A stretch of DNA of 64,000 bases from Chrysoperla carnea (lineage: Eukaryota > Arthropoda > Insecta > Neuroptera > Chrysopidae): contig NC_058337.1 in NCBI RefSeq assembly GCF_905475395.1, positions 115,748,368-115,812,367 of the forward strand, written 5' to 3'. Positions 1 through 11,523 of the stretch are shown here, one piece after another (the stretch's first letter is position 1; each line of letters starts with the position of its first letter). The translations under genes were made by a program, and so were the position numbers. The notes under the pieces were generated by a model. That model had not been told where the DNA came from. It was given only the letters and a program-made list of their open reading frames with translations, and did no database searches.

Positions 1-160
1 CCCTGCATAGTCTTCGTTTTATAATTAAAATTGATCTCGCAATTTTCGTGAAGCTGAGACCAAAATTGATTTTCACTTCTTCTATAGTTAAAAATTATAC
101 GGAATCCTAAATAAAAGGTAAACAAACCAAATGAACTTAAATCTACAGTTTTTGATTATA

Positions 161-1187
161 CTGGGTGTTCCAAACCACCCGTCCAGGCTGATTATTCTGA
201 ATAGTTTTCAAAAAAAATTGAAACGAAAAAACACGTATCAAATATTTTTTGAAACTCTATCTAACCATACCAAAAACACCCTCCACCCTCAACCCCTGTT
301 AGGGGTAGGGGGTGTAACTTGAAAAAATCAAATGGTAACCCCTATTTTTTTCTGCAGATTTGAATTCTTCAGAAGAAAAGACAAACATTTTGTCTAAGAA
401 ATTTTTCCCGATTTTCGGTAAATCACGCTACAATCGACAAAAATCGTTCTTTTAGATTTGGCATTAGAATTGCAGTTCAAGTGAAGGCGAGAAAAGTTTT
501 TTGAGTCGAGAATAGTTATTTTCAATTTTGTTTTTGTTTTTTTGAAGAAAAGACTATTCTGTTTTGTTTTTCATATTTTATTATGATTTAGAAAAATTAT
601 TTTTGTAAAAATGTTTTTTTTTATTTTGGAAAGTCTGAAAAAAAATTAAATCTAAAATGATTCATATCTAATTCTTTCTAAGAGCTTTATTTAGTATCCT
701 CCCAATTGTCTAGTGGTTTATCTCAATTACCGCAATTCGACATTTTCGCTTCTCTTTTATTTTCGTTGAATTTCTAACTTTTGTGTTGCTTTTGTTTTGT
801 TTTTGTTTTGGTTCTGTGTGTTTGTGTTTTTATTTTTTTTTACTTTTTCGTTTTGATTTTTGTCATTGAACGGCGCAATTCTTATGCCAAATCTAAAAGA
901 ACGATTTTTGTCGATTGTAGCGCGATCTACCGAAAATCGGGAAAAATTTCTTAGACAAAATGTTTGTCTTTTCTTCTGAAGAATCCAAATCTGCACAAAA
1001 AAATAGGGATTTCTATTTGATTTTTTCAAGTTACACCCCCTACCCCTAACAGGGGTTGAGGGTGGAGGGTGTTTTTGGTATGGTTAGATAGAGTTTCAAA
1101 AAATATTTGATACGTGTTTTTTTGTTTCAATTTTTTTTAAAAACTATTCAGAATAATCAGCCTGGACGGGTGGTTTGGAACACCCAG
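161..1187. mobile_element. Fold-back element with about 320-bp terminal inverted repeats
   Basis: The left arm (161-480) and right arm (866-1187) are inverted copies of each other with few mismatches and small gaps. Both ends read CTGGGTGTTCC outward to inward. TATA flanks both sides (157-160 and 1188-1191), so it could be a 4-bp target duplication, but TATA is itself palindromic and the inverted repeat could run on to ATTATACTGG. The middle (481-865) is T-rich and simple. Short ORFs inside are by-products of the arms and encode nothing recognisable. It is a non-autonomous DNA element of unassigned superfamily. The arms differ at only scattered positions, so it is not very old. Confidence 0.85.
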
Positions 1188-1517
1188 TATAATGAGATTT
1201 AATTACGGAAATAAGAAGTTATTCAAATGTAATGTGTTTGTATTATGACGTATTTATTAAAATATTTTTGAATTTATTAATCAGATAATTATTAAACAAA
1301 GCGTTGTGGTGATATGCTGATTATAAATTTTTGTATGTACCGAAGCAAATATTTATTAATATAGATTAATAATTTTTAAATAAAAATTTGCAAAGAAAAC
1401 GTCATTAATTATAACGAATTTTCCAGATATAAAAAGTTTATGATACTCAAGTTAGCACGTATAATTTACAGTTATCAAAAACATTTGACAAAATATTTTT
1501 TATTAGGGTATTAAACC

Positions 1518-1708
1518 CATAGAGATACTATAACAATAGAATTCGCGAAGTGGTAGTGTCCGCATCTAGGATAGAAAATGCTACCGATTTTTACCGTATC
1601 TTAAAGTATCATATAGGAAATGATGCGGTAGTTTGGCAGCGTTTTCTCTTTTTCCTTCGGACACTCTCACTGTTCTCTTTCGCATTCTATTCTTATAATA
1701 TCCCTATG
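1518..1708. mobile_element. 191-bp MITE with 8-bp target duplication (hAT- or P-type)
   Basis: The ends are inverted copies: CATAGAGATACTATAACAAT at the left, and on the opposite strand CATAGGGATATTATAAGAAT at the right. The similarity continues inward through GTGTCCG. Both sides carry the identical octamer ATTAAACC (1510-1517 and 1709-1716). An 8-bp duplication is the mark of hAT and P-type transposases. There is no coding capacity, so it is a non-autonomous copy. Confidence 0.8.
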
Positions 1709-1719
1709 ATTAAACCATT

Positions 1720-3140
1720 AAAGCATTTTAAAATGTAGATTTCTAAATGGAATGGAGTTTCTCAACTTTTATTATTGAAAAATCGGTTAAGCGCAATAAT
1801 GATTTTGAACAACTAGTGTTCTGTAACAAAAAAATCAAATTGATTATAATGTTTGAATTCGTGCTTCAATAGATCTTCATAGGATACCTACTCAACACGA
1901 CGTCCTTGATAGCTCTTTTTCCATTTCCCAATCAATGTCAAAATCAACTTTTTATACTTTATGCCTATATTTGGAACATTAAAAGCTATCTTTGTGCTAG
2001 ATTATAAATTTTTATGTCGAAATAATATAATATAAAATGTTATCTATTTATCGATTCTTTACATTTATTTCAATTTATTAAATTTCATTCTTTACATTTA
2101 TTTCAATTATTATTTCATTATTTACGTTTATTTCGGTTATTTTAATCTCCATTTAAAGGTATTATATAACCATATGGAGACGGGTAAAGGAAAAATGTTT
2201 TCTAAATGACTAAATGACCAAAAGTCTTGATTTAAGGCAGTTAGTAAGAAGAAATTAGTATTAAGTTAAAGCTATAAAAGGTTATTTCTTTAGTATCGGC
2301 AAATTTAGAACTAGCAACGACCCGCGACCTCGTCTACAAGTGAATATTTTCATCAAAATCCGTTCAGTATTTTTTGCAAGAAAGCGTAACAAATATACAT
2401 CCATTCTTACAAATTTTCACGATTTTTGTGCCATTCATTTTTCAATAGACAATTTTTCTCTGTGGCAAATAATAATAACTTAGATATGATAAATTTTCGT
2501 CTATACAGCAGCTTCTTCATCAGTAGTCGTTCAAGAACAATATTCGTGTATTGATTTAAAAAAAAAGTTCTTATTGGTTCACGTGTACAAAAACTTGCCA
2601 AACGCTTACGGTTTTTATAAGCGCACCTGAAAAAACAGTTTTTGGAACTTATTTATTTACATTTAATGAAATAAAATGTTTGTTATAAATAAATGTTTTC
2701 ACAGATGGCAAAAAAATTTTTCTTTGACAAAAATCATCTATTTGACATTCTACAGCTTATCTTTGGAATAAAACTTTAAAGAATGTTAACTAAAATTAGG
2801 TGAAGGTTTTATTCATTAAAAATTAATTAACGAGATAAACTTATAAACAATAAGAATTATATGTTTTGGAATAAATATCTGTTGACATTTGCAAATCTTT
2901 TCTATAAACAAGGTTGAGAAAACCTTATACGTAATGAAAAAAAAAAATATATAATGATCGTTTTTCATTAACAAATGTCTGCTGCGCATCAATAAATTAT
3001 GTCATCACGTCAACAAAACCGAGGTTTTATTATTGTTTGTTTACAAAAATATAAATTAATCGATTAAGTGTGAAATCAAACAAAATGAGATACGATTACG
3101 ACAAAATATTAATTGACTATGAATTTTTCATAATTTTGTA
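1720..3140. other. Gene-free AT-rich stretch
   Basis: No ORF with recognisable protein similarity and no RNA gene was seen on either strand. A segment near 2300-2410 reads like the degraded 3' tail of a dispersed element, but I could not define its ends. Confidence 0.5.
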
Positions 3141-3224
3141 CACCAACTCGACCCGTGGGAAATTCCGCAATGCGGTACCCGTGCCTAAAAATATACTAGA
3201 GAAAATTTACTTTCTTTTTATGTT

Positions 3225-3448
3225 AATTTAATGATTGGATGCAGAGTTTCTGAGATATCGCAGTATTTGGATCGATTTTAGTCCAAATCTCAAAAAGTAT
3301 TCGACCAGTCAACAAATGCACCCGATTTTTAAACTTTTTAGGTCAAAATTACCTTATATACTGAGTTTTATCGAAATTGGAGGTAAAAAAAATTTACGAT
3401 TTTTTAAAAAGGAGAAATTGCCCAGCAAAGCGGGCGGGTATCTGCTAG
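3225..3448 (+). mobile_element. Helitron-like 3' end joined to a dispersed core repeat
   Basis: The sequence ends with a short GC-rich hairpin (GCCC, AGCAAAGC, GGGC at 3420-3435), then about 10 nt, then CTAG followed by T. This is the usual 3' signature of Helitrons (hairpin then CTRR, inserted before T). The same hairpin and end occur at 37944-37972. The part upstream (3235-3400) is shared with repeats at 27.4-27.9 kb and 59.6-60.06 kb. The 5' end is not defined and may lie near 3140. Confidence 0.55.
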
Positions 3449-4578
3449 TTGGTTTTATATAATTTAACTCGATTCAACTGAACATAAATTCGATTTGCCA
3501 GCTATCAAAATACGTAGGTAAAATGAGACGAAATTCGGCAATGGTATTGAATAATTATGCCGAAAAAGTTATTCAGGGCTAAATTGATTCAAGAGTAAAC
3601 ATACTAAATGCTAATATTTTGTATTCGTGCCAAAAAAAAAGCGAGCCCCGTGATCCTTATTTGTACAGTGCCTCCAAAGGGCTAAAGACGGCTCTACTTC
3701 CAATTTAGAAATTTCGTTTCGTAATTGTAGGTATACTTAGTAGACATTAAAAATAAAAATATTTGCAATGTGTAATACTTAAATTTTTATCGCAATTATT
3801 TTAGAACAATCAAAATTCAAAAATACATGACTTCAGATTAAAATATACAAAAATTTAATTCATATACAACACGATAATCCACTAACCCAATTTTTGTGTG
3901 AAATTTCTATAATTAGCACAAGAAAAACGCCATTCAAAATTCATTTATCAATCATTAATGTGGATCATGATTGGATGATTATTTTAATAAATCACAGGAT
4001 TTATTAAAATTATATACAGGGTGTTATATTGAAAAAGTATTAGGCAGTTTTTTAAGTCGAAGTTTTGAAATGTTTTAAAAGCTAACTTAAAAGTTGGATT
4101 ACAGATAAAAAATGCTGGGAAAACCTATTATATAGGAGTTTTTACTTTCATTTACAATGTTGATAGTCGGAACGTTTTGGGTCACAATTTTTACTTTTGA
4201 CCAAATTTTTGTATGTAAAAATTGATGAGGCTGAATTAAAAAATTACAAATTTGAAATTTGCTGTTATTTATTTCGGAAACATAGCAGGTTACAATTTTG
4301 GAGAAAACTTCTGCAAGCTAAATTTGCATACAAAAAAGACTAAATTTTGCGTGTTTTAAAACCTCATTAAAAGGAGAAAGAAGAGTTAGGATACCTACAT
4401 ATTAAAGGTGTTTTTTAAAGGTTCACATCGTTGAGTTGGCAACATTCTTTTGTTGGAGAATCGATTTAGATTAGACTCACACCAGAGCAACGCATGCAAA
4501 GTGTTTCAATTTCACGTAGTAGATCTGTTAGTTATGTTTAAGATCGTGTGATCTAACCTTATTAGATATTTTCTTTAG

Positions 4579-4749
4579 GGATATGTAAAGTCACTTGTCT
4601 ACGTTGATAAACCAGAGACTTTTGTATGGTCGGAATACAACATTCGGTGAGCTATTGGCAAAATACGACCGCAATTACTGCGAAAAGTGTATGAAAATTG
4701 GACATCCAGATTGAGTAATCTACGCGCCAGAATCAAACATTAATAGAAC
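4579..4749 (+). pseudogene. Relic of a mariner/IS630-type transposase C-terminus
   Basis: One frame reads GYVKSLVYVDKPETFVW, then an in-frame TGA a few codons on, then AIGKIRPQLLRKVYENWTSR and a double stop after IKH. This matches the C-terminus of the DDE transposases common in insects, which have a VYxxKPxT block, a xIRPxxLxKVxENW block, and then the end of the protein. The catalytic part is not visible upstream. A TACAGGGTGTT end at about 4014 may be the element's left terminus. It is a dead fragment, intact enough to assign to the family. Confidence 0.7.
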
Positions 4750-4869
4750 AAAATTACCTTTCCAATAAAGCCAATTTCATTGATGTAAAAAATATTTTTC
4801 TTTGTTTTATTTTAATTTAAAGTAGTGAGCCTTTACAAAGACATTCTTCATATAATAAACACCAGAAAC

Positions 4870-4909
4870 AAACCCGGACTCTGATATAATTATATCAGAG
4901 TCCGGGTTT
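4870..4909. repeat. Perfect 40-bp palindrome
   Basis: The arms AAACCCGGACTCTGATATAA (4870-4889) and their exact complement (4890-4909) meet without a spacer. No gene is adjacent. It could extrude as a cruciform or be the remains of a tiny inverted-repeat element. Confidence 0.9.
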
Positions 4910-7678
4910 AAACCAGTTCGAGATATAAAATACACATCCGACATCCAGTGAGGAAATAATAATTAAAAATAAAAAGAATCTCTATATCTTTGGTAGATTT
5001 TGCTAAATGCTCATATATGGAGGAAATAGACTATGGTTTTATTTATGCAAATTTATCTACATTTTCAAACAAAAGTATTTTCAATCTAGCAATATTCAAA
5101 GAACAAACCCCAGGGTCCGGGCAAATAAAACAAGTTTATCAACATAACGTTTATATTACTTTTTCTGGGTCATATTGTACATTTGCATATGAATATTTTC
5201 AATTAATTTTATATCAATAATAATAATAATAAATTTTGATAAAATGACAAGTCTAAATACTAAGATATGAAAAAAAAGATCTGTAATAATTGACTAGGAA
5301 TTGACTTTTATCTAAAAATTTTTCAAGGCTGCAATAAAATGTCTAGCTTACATTATTTAAACTGTTAATATGTTTCTTAAGCATTTTTAATATGGACATA
5401 ATACGTATAATAAATATTTGACAGATCAAATTAATTGTATAATTAATAATTCTTATACCATGTCAAGTCACACGCTAACTTATTAACAATTTTGTGTACT
5501 GCTTTCACGTGAAACTGGTTTGAAAATTAATAATTATACTCTGGACAATTATGGCCATTAGAGATTTGGCAATTATCTTATAGGCTCTATTGATAACTGG
5601 GAGTTGCAACCCGCCAACTGGCGATAATAATTGGTACTAATTAAAATCAGAAGTAGACCCAAATTCAGTAGTTACAATTTTGACTACCAAATGGCAGTAC
5701 TTGTACTCACCATTTTTTAAGGCCAATAAAAATATTCAAATTCGAATCACGCGAGCTGGTGATAAAAATTTGCACAATTAAACACGGAGTGAATCGCTTT
5801 TTCAGTAGTTCCAACTTAGATCACCTGATTACTTACCATTTATCAATAGTCGAGGAGCCCGAAGGGTTCCTATGGCCGATTAAGATCGCTAGGTTCAGCC
5901 ACGTTTATTCTGTATACTTTTTCATCCTCTACCTTTAACTTTTTGCGGGTTAATATCAGAAAATATTTGTGAATTTTCGTTAAGCGTATATAATCTAAGA
6001 AACACGTTATATATAATATAACAAAACACGTTAAAGTCTCCCTCATCAAATATTTATAAATTTTCTTTTTAAAATAATTCTAATCATGCGATATACTTAC
6101 CAATGTATTCGCGTGAAAAATATTACAAAACATATTACCATGTGAATTGCGACATCGCGATTATACCTTGAAATATAATTCCGCATTTATTGTTAAAACA
6201 GATAAAAAAATTTACAATTATGTAATAGCCTTATATTATGTAAATAAATCATTTTTAATTATTTATTTAATTACTCTTTAGGTAAATAGGGGGAATGGGT
6301 GGTGGAAGCCTTTTGTAATTTTTTTTTACGTAATATAAGTAATTCAGGGAGTGTAGCTTTCCAACAAAAAGACAATTAAGTTCGTTGCTCGATTACATTA
6401 AGCCTCTGATTTTAGATTTTTAAAGTTGGTCTTGGTATATACTAACGTCTACGTAATCCGTAGCTATCGATTTCCAAATCAAATAGAAAATTTTCGAATT
6501 TAAGGAGTGAATTAAAGTATTATTGTGATTTTCATTGATTTTTCTCGATTTTTGAATGTCTAAATGAATTACAGACACAAAGTGACTCGTAACGACCGCA
6601 TTTGGACAATAAAATAATAAAAGAGGAAAAAAATCTTAAGAAGATAAGTTTTTTAATCTCATGCACCATTAATGAGATGATTTTACTAATTATTAGTTAT
6701 TACTAATTAAAATCAACCAATTTCATAGGTGATAAAAAAATGCTTGTTTTAGACCTTTACCGCCAACAATCATTAACTTTTTTCAGGTGTAGTGCACTCC
6801 TGGTACAACTCACTGTTATCAGACACTGGCTACAACTCTGACTAATCACCCATTTCAACAATTTATCCCATGAACATTAAGTCGAAAATTTTATTTTTCG
6901 AAGTAAAACTTCATTATATTCACATATTGATTTCTAATTTTAAAATTGTAGCCAATAAAATTGTACGTAGTTGGAATTACGTTAATATGTTTTCTTTTTC
7001 ATTTATATTTCATGATTTTTCATATTTTAGATTATCGGATGTCATGATATTAAAACTCTGCCTGTATCCAAAACACATGCTTTGAATATTGAAGTATTAG
7101 AGTTAGAAAACATATTATGTCAGTGAAGATACTCCTAAAATTTTTGTTTTTCGGGCCTTCTTTGACTATGGTCATATTTGGTAATAAATAACTTAAAAAG
7201 ATTTTATAATTTACACGTTATTTACAAAACATATATTTGTATATAGATATTCGCGAAGCAGGGTTTAGTGTCGTGACTTCTTGTACTGCATTTCGAAAAC
7301 AAAAGAACATGACTAGCGCTACCATCTTTACAAACCTAACTGAACTAATAAAAAAAACAAATACAACATTTCAAGAAGTATTACAGAAATTGATATTCTT
7401 TGTAAGATGACAGTAAATTTGACATAATTTGACAGCAGACAGGTAATGTTTATAAATTAACATGCGTTGTAAATTGATTTCACGACGTGAAATGTAATAA
7501 AATAGTTTGTATTCGATTTTTATGTTGGTGTAAATTCAAAGAAATGATATTATTATGGTTAATAGATTTTTAAATATATCGGAAAATTGGTGCATTTTCG
7601 ACGAGAAAAACAGCTGTGTTTCATCTACTTGAAATCGAAAATTTTTTTTTATAAATGGGTCAAATTTTTTAACCAACA
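4910..7678. other. Gene-free stretch upstream of TBC1D25
   Basis: The short ORFs here (for example 4990-5220 and 6870-7085) lack protein similarity and have the base composition of the flanks. The promoter and leader of the gene starting at 7679 must lie in the last few hundred bases or in an unseen upstream exon. I see no clear TATA or initiator. Confidence 0.5.
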
Positions 7679-10600
7679 ATGACAGCAATATTTGGCTATA
7701 GTAGGGAGGCAATACGGGTGAAAGTAAAGGTAAAATTTAAATTGTTTTATTTATTCAGTTTAAACAATTGTATGATTTTTTTGTGTGTACAGAAATGTGA
7801 AGGTTTGTTACAACCAGAATTTCGAAAATTTAGTGTTGATCCTCAAATCACTTCTTTTGAAGTGCTACAAAGTATTTTAGGAAAGGCATTTGATATTAAG
7901 GGAGAATTTACAATCGCATATCGGACACATGACGCTTTGGGTCATGAAATTTATTTATCAATTTTATCTGATTGGGATCTGGATGCTGCTTTCTTAAGGT
8001 ATCAAAAATTCTCATTTATTTTTGTGGAAATTATTAAATTGATTAATTATTTCAGTTCTCATAATGCATCGTTAGCTAATGGATCGGAGCCTAGCTTATG
8101 TTTACGTGTAGATATGAAGCCTTTTGCGGAAAGTACAGATGATTGGGACGTTACAAACACAACAATGGGAAAAACACGTAATACGTTGCCTGAAATTAAG
8201 GCATCATCACAAAGATTACCCGGATTGATTATGAACCAGGTAAATAATCCAAAATTCTATTAAAAATAATTTGGTGTAACATTTGTATTACCGTATTTTG
8301 CTTTAGGTGGAACGGACATTTAACATGGTACAACGTGCACTAAATTTAGGCGAAGATGGCAATATTAATATTCAACCTGTGAGACCTCCTTTATCGGATT
8401 CAGAATTTCGACGATTTTTAGATCCAGTTGGCCAAATTGTTCATGCTAAAGAACTCAGATCTGTTATTTATTATGGTGGAATCGATCCCAGTTTAAGGTA
8501 AAAAATATATTATTTAATTATTTCCTTTTAGAGCACCTATTTTTTAAACATAGGGCGGTTACTAATTATAAATTTTCGCTCTAATAATTCTTGAAATAAT
8601 TTTATTCAATTTTTTAATTCATTGTTCAATGAACTTAAAATTAACATCGTAAAGCGTGAGACAAAATGATATCGTATTGGATCAGATTGTCACCTAATTA
8701 TTTATTAATAAATATTTTGCTACACTTTTTTTAAGTAGCTAAATTTATTTCGTATTGTTTAGCCTATTAAAACAACAAAATTTCGATTTTCGTTAAAGAC
8801 TAAAATCGAATTTTGTTTCTCAAGATCTCGCTCATTTAGATTATATTGTATTATTGTCAGGCCGATTCGACAACATTCCTCTAGGAAACAAAATACCTGC
8901 ATAAATGTTAAAGAAATATGGATCGAATTCACAGCAATGTTATTTTTTAAAATCATTCATAAACATCTTAAATTATGAGATTTTTTCCTCAATATTTTGA
9001 TTTATAAATTTTTTCCTTTTAGGAAAGTTGTATGGAAACACATTTTGAATGTATATCCAGAAGGAATGTCGGGTAGAGAACGAATGGATTATATGAAACG
9101 TAAAGCAGTAGAATATTATGAGCTACGAGACACTTGGCGGGAAATGTTACAAAAAGGTCCCGTAACTGGTGACCTTGCCTACACTACTGGTATGGTTCGT
9201 AAAGACGTTTTGCGAACGGACCGGCATCATCGATTTTATGCTGGTAGCGACGATAATCAAAATATTGCATCACTTTTTAATATTCTCACGACGTAAGTAT
9301 ATAGTGTTCGGAATTTTAGCAAATGTAAAAGTTTCTTATCCTAAATTTTTCCTTTGTTACCGATTGATCCGCATTCGTTTATTAAATCGTATTTAGTGTC
9401 ACTTGGAGATTTTATTTTGTTCCAGGTATGCATTAAATCATCCAAAAGTGAGTTATTGCCAGGGAATGAGTGATTTAGCGTCACCATTGCTTGTAACAAT
9501 GGGGGATGAAGCGCATGCGTATATATGTTTTTGTGCGTTAATGCAACGTTTAGGTCACAATTTTATGTTGGATGGTATTGCCATGACTCAAAAATTTACT
9601 CATTTAGCCGAAGCGTTACTCTATTATGATCCAGAATTTTTTGGCTATTTAAAAATGCATCAGGCTGACGATTTACTATTTTGTTATCGATGGTTGTTAC
9701 TTGAAATGAAACGTGAATTTGCATTTGAAGATTCATTACGTATGCTTGAAGTGCTATGGAGTTCTTTACCTGCAACCCCACCGGCCAAAGAATTAAAATT
9801 ATATGAAACTCATTTTAAACCTACAATAATAACGTCTACTCCACCAGTTAGTCCTTTGGTAAAAACACCTCGGGAAAATGCATATACTAAAGTGTGCGCT
9901 CTACGTCGCCAAAGCTCATCAATGTCAATTGCTTCGTGGGCCGGAGGATCCACACGAAAACCTGCTACACCAACAATTAAACGACAAATTCATAGTTTGG
10001 ATGAAACTGTAAGTCGAGCTTTTAACGCTTTGCATAATGCAAAAACATACCAAAGTTTAGATGATGCTAGTATAACAACAGTGGCACCTCCAATTCAACA
10101 GGCGATTGAATGTACTGAAGAAGAAAATGATAGGCCCCGTTCAACTTCTCCTTTAGAAAGTAATCCAGAAGAAATCCAAAAGAAAAGTGATTTATCTGCG
10201 AGTATGAATAGTTTTTTTGTGAAACCAAAGAAAGCAGGACATTTTAAGGAGTTAAAAGAACGTATTTCCGCTAATCGTAAAGGATTATTTTCTTCGTTAG
10301 ATAAATTAGATAGTCGAAATGTAATTAAAGAAGAAACGGAAATTGAGAAGTCTACAAAAAGTGGCCGTGTTGTCAAAAATTTAAATGAATTTTTAAATTT
10401 TGCCAAGAAAAAGGAAAGTCAAGAGGATGTAAATAAACCAATAATCACTTTAACTTCATCCTCGTTTGACGAATCCGAATCTAGTCAAGATAAACCTAGT
10501 CAACAAAAAAGCAGTAGTTGTGATACCACGGATACTTTTGACGGAAGTAGCCCTGATGATTCCCAGGAATATTTCCCAATGACTACATCAATCACAAGAG

Positions 10601-11523
10601 AATTAAGACTTGAACTAGAAAATTTAGATCGACAAGTTTTCGGCACTAATTATCAATCAAATACACTCTTAGACGACGATGAAGATTCTACTGAATCAAC
10701 ATCGGATTCCAGTTTGCGCATTGAAAAGAATACATCATGTGATTGTTTGCTATCAAAACCAAGCTCAGAAATTGTGGAAGGATCCACATTAACGGAAGTC
10801 GCGGAAATATGTAGTGTGTCAAAACCAACGTGCCTAAAATTAGATGGTAGCAAGGTTCCTACTGCCACAACCAAAAATGGTAAAATTACGGATGATATTT
10901 TTGTATGGGAGAATCCATTACATCAACAGAGTCCCGAAACTCGAAATTATACCAAATATCCCTCAACTCCCGATGAACAAGGTGAGGAATTGGAATATGA
11001 TGGTGAATCAGGGGAAATATTTGAAGAATCGCAAAACGGTATTAAATCTGTGACCCCAATTCGTTTAGTTCGTAAAGAACAATCGTCGTTACGACATAAA
11101 AAGGTATCATCTACTATGTCAGTTTCTGCTACAGATAGTTCCGATAGCGGCGGTGATTTACAGGAATCAATACAAAAAGCAGTCAATGAATTTCCAATGC
11201 CCACGATGACGAATTCATGCGAAGAAGCAATCGAAAATGCTAATATTAAACGTGCGAATTCTTTGCTACCACCACCCCAAGAATTTGGAGGTGGTAACCC
11301 ATTTTTGATGTTTTTATGTGTGACGTTGTTGTTACAACATCGTAATTACGTTATGGAAAATGGAATGGATTACAATGAAATGGCAATGCATTTTGATAAA
11401 ATGGTACGTAAGCATAATGTGCTACGTGTTTTGGATCAAGCACGTAGTATGTTTGCCTCTTACATGAAGCTACATAATGGTATGTTGTTGCAAAATAATA
11501 ATGCTGCAGATCCTAATGTTTAA
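7679..11523 (+). CDS. TBC1D25: TBC1 domain family member 25 (Rab GTPase-activating protein), six exons
   Basis: The exons are 7679-7729, 7793-7998, 8056-8239, 8307-8497, 9023-9292 and 9426-11523. All junctions are GT/AG and the phases agree, giving 999 codons plus TAA. Residues about 10-105 form the PB1-like N-terminal region typical of TBC1D25 (KKCEGLLQPEFRKFSVDPQI, then SDWDLDAAFL). The TBC domain spans about 200-415. Its arginine finger is VRKDVLR (269-275, R275), and the glutamine finger is SYCQGM (Q313). Residues 420-915 are a long, Ser/Thr/Glu-rich, probably disordered insert, longer than in vertebrates. The C-terminal block (916-985), starting PPPQEFGGGNPF, is the second conserved TBC1D25 region. 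In vertebrates the protein acts on Rabs at autophagosomes and endosomes and binds ATG8 proteins; that role here is inferred. The start ATG matches the short exon 1 of the family. AATAAA follows at 11619 and 12094. Confidence 0.95.

Noticed and set aside
757-1029. Minus-strand 90-codon ORF
   Set aside because: It lies inside the right arm and T-rich middle of the fold-back element and reads as low-complexity Lys/Asn/Gln; it is a product of base composition.
2290-2420. Segment resembling the 3' tail of a dispersed retroposon or Helitron (ACCCGCGACC, then ATCAAAATCCGTTCAGTA)
   Set aside because: There are no definable ends and no second copy in the window, so it is not listed as an element.
7679-8263. 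A single 194-codon gene as read directly
   Set aside because: The stretch contains introns at 7730-7792 and 7999-8055 with GT/AG ends; conserved TBC1D25 sequence joins only after splicing.
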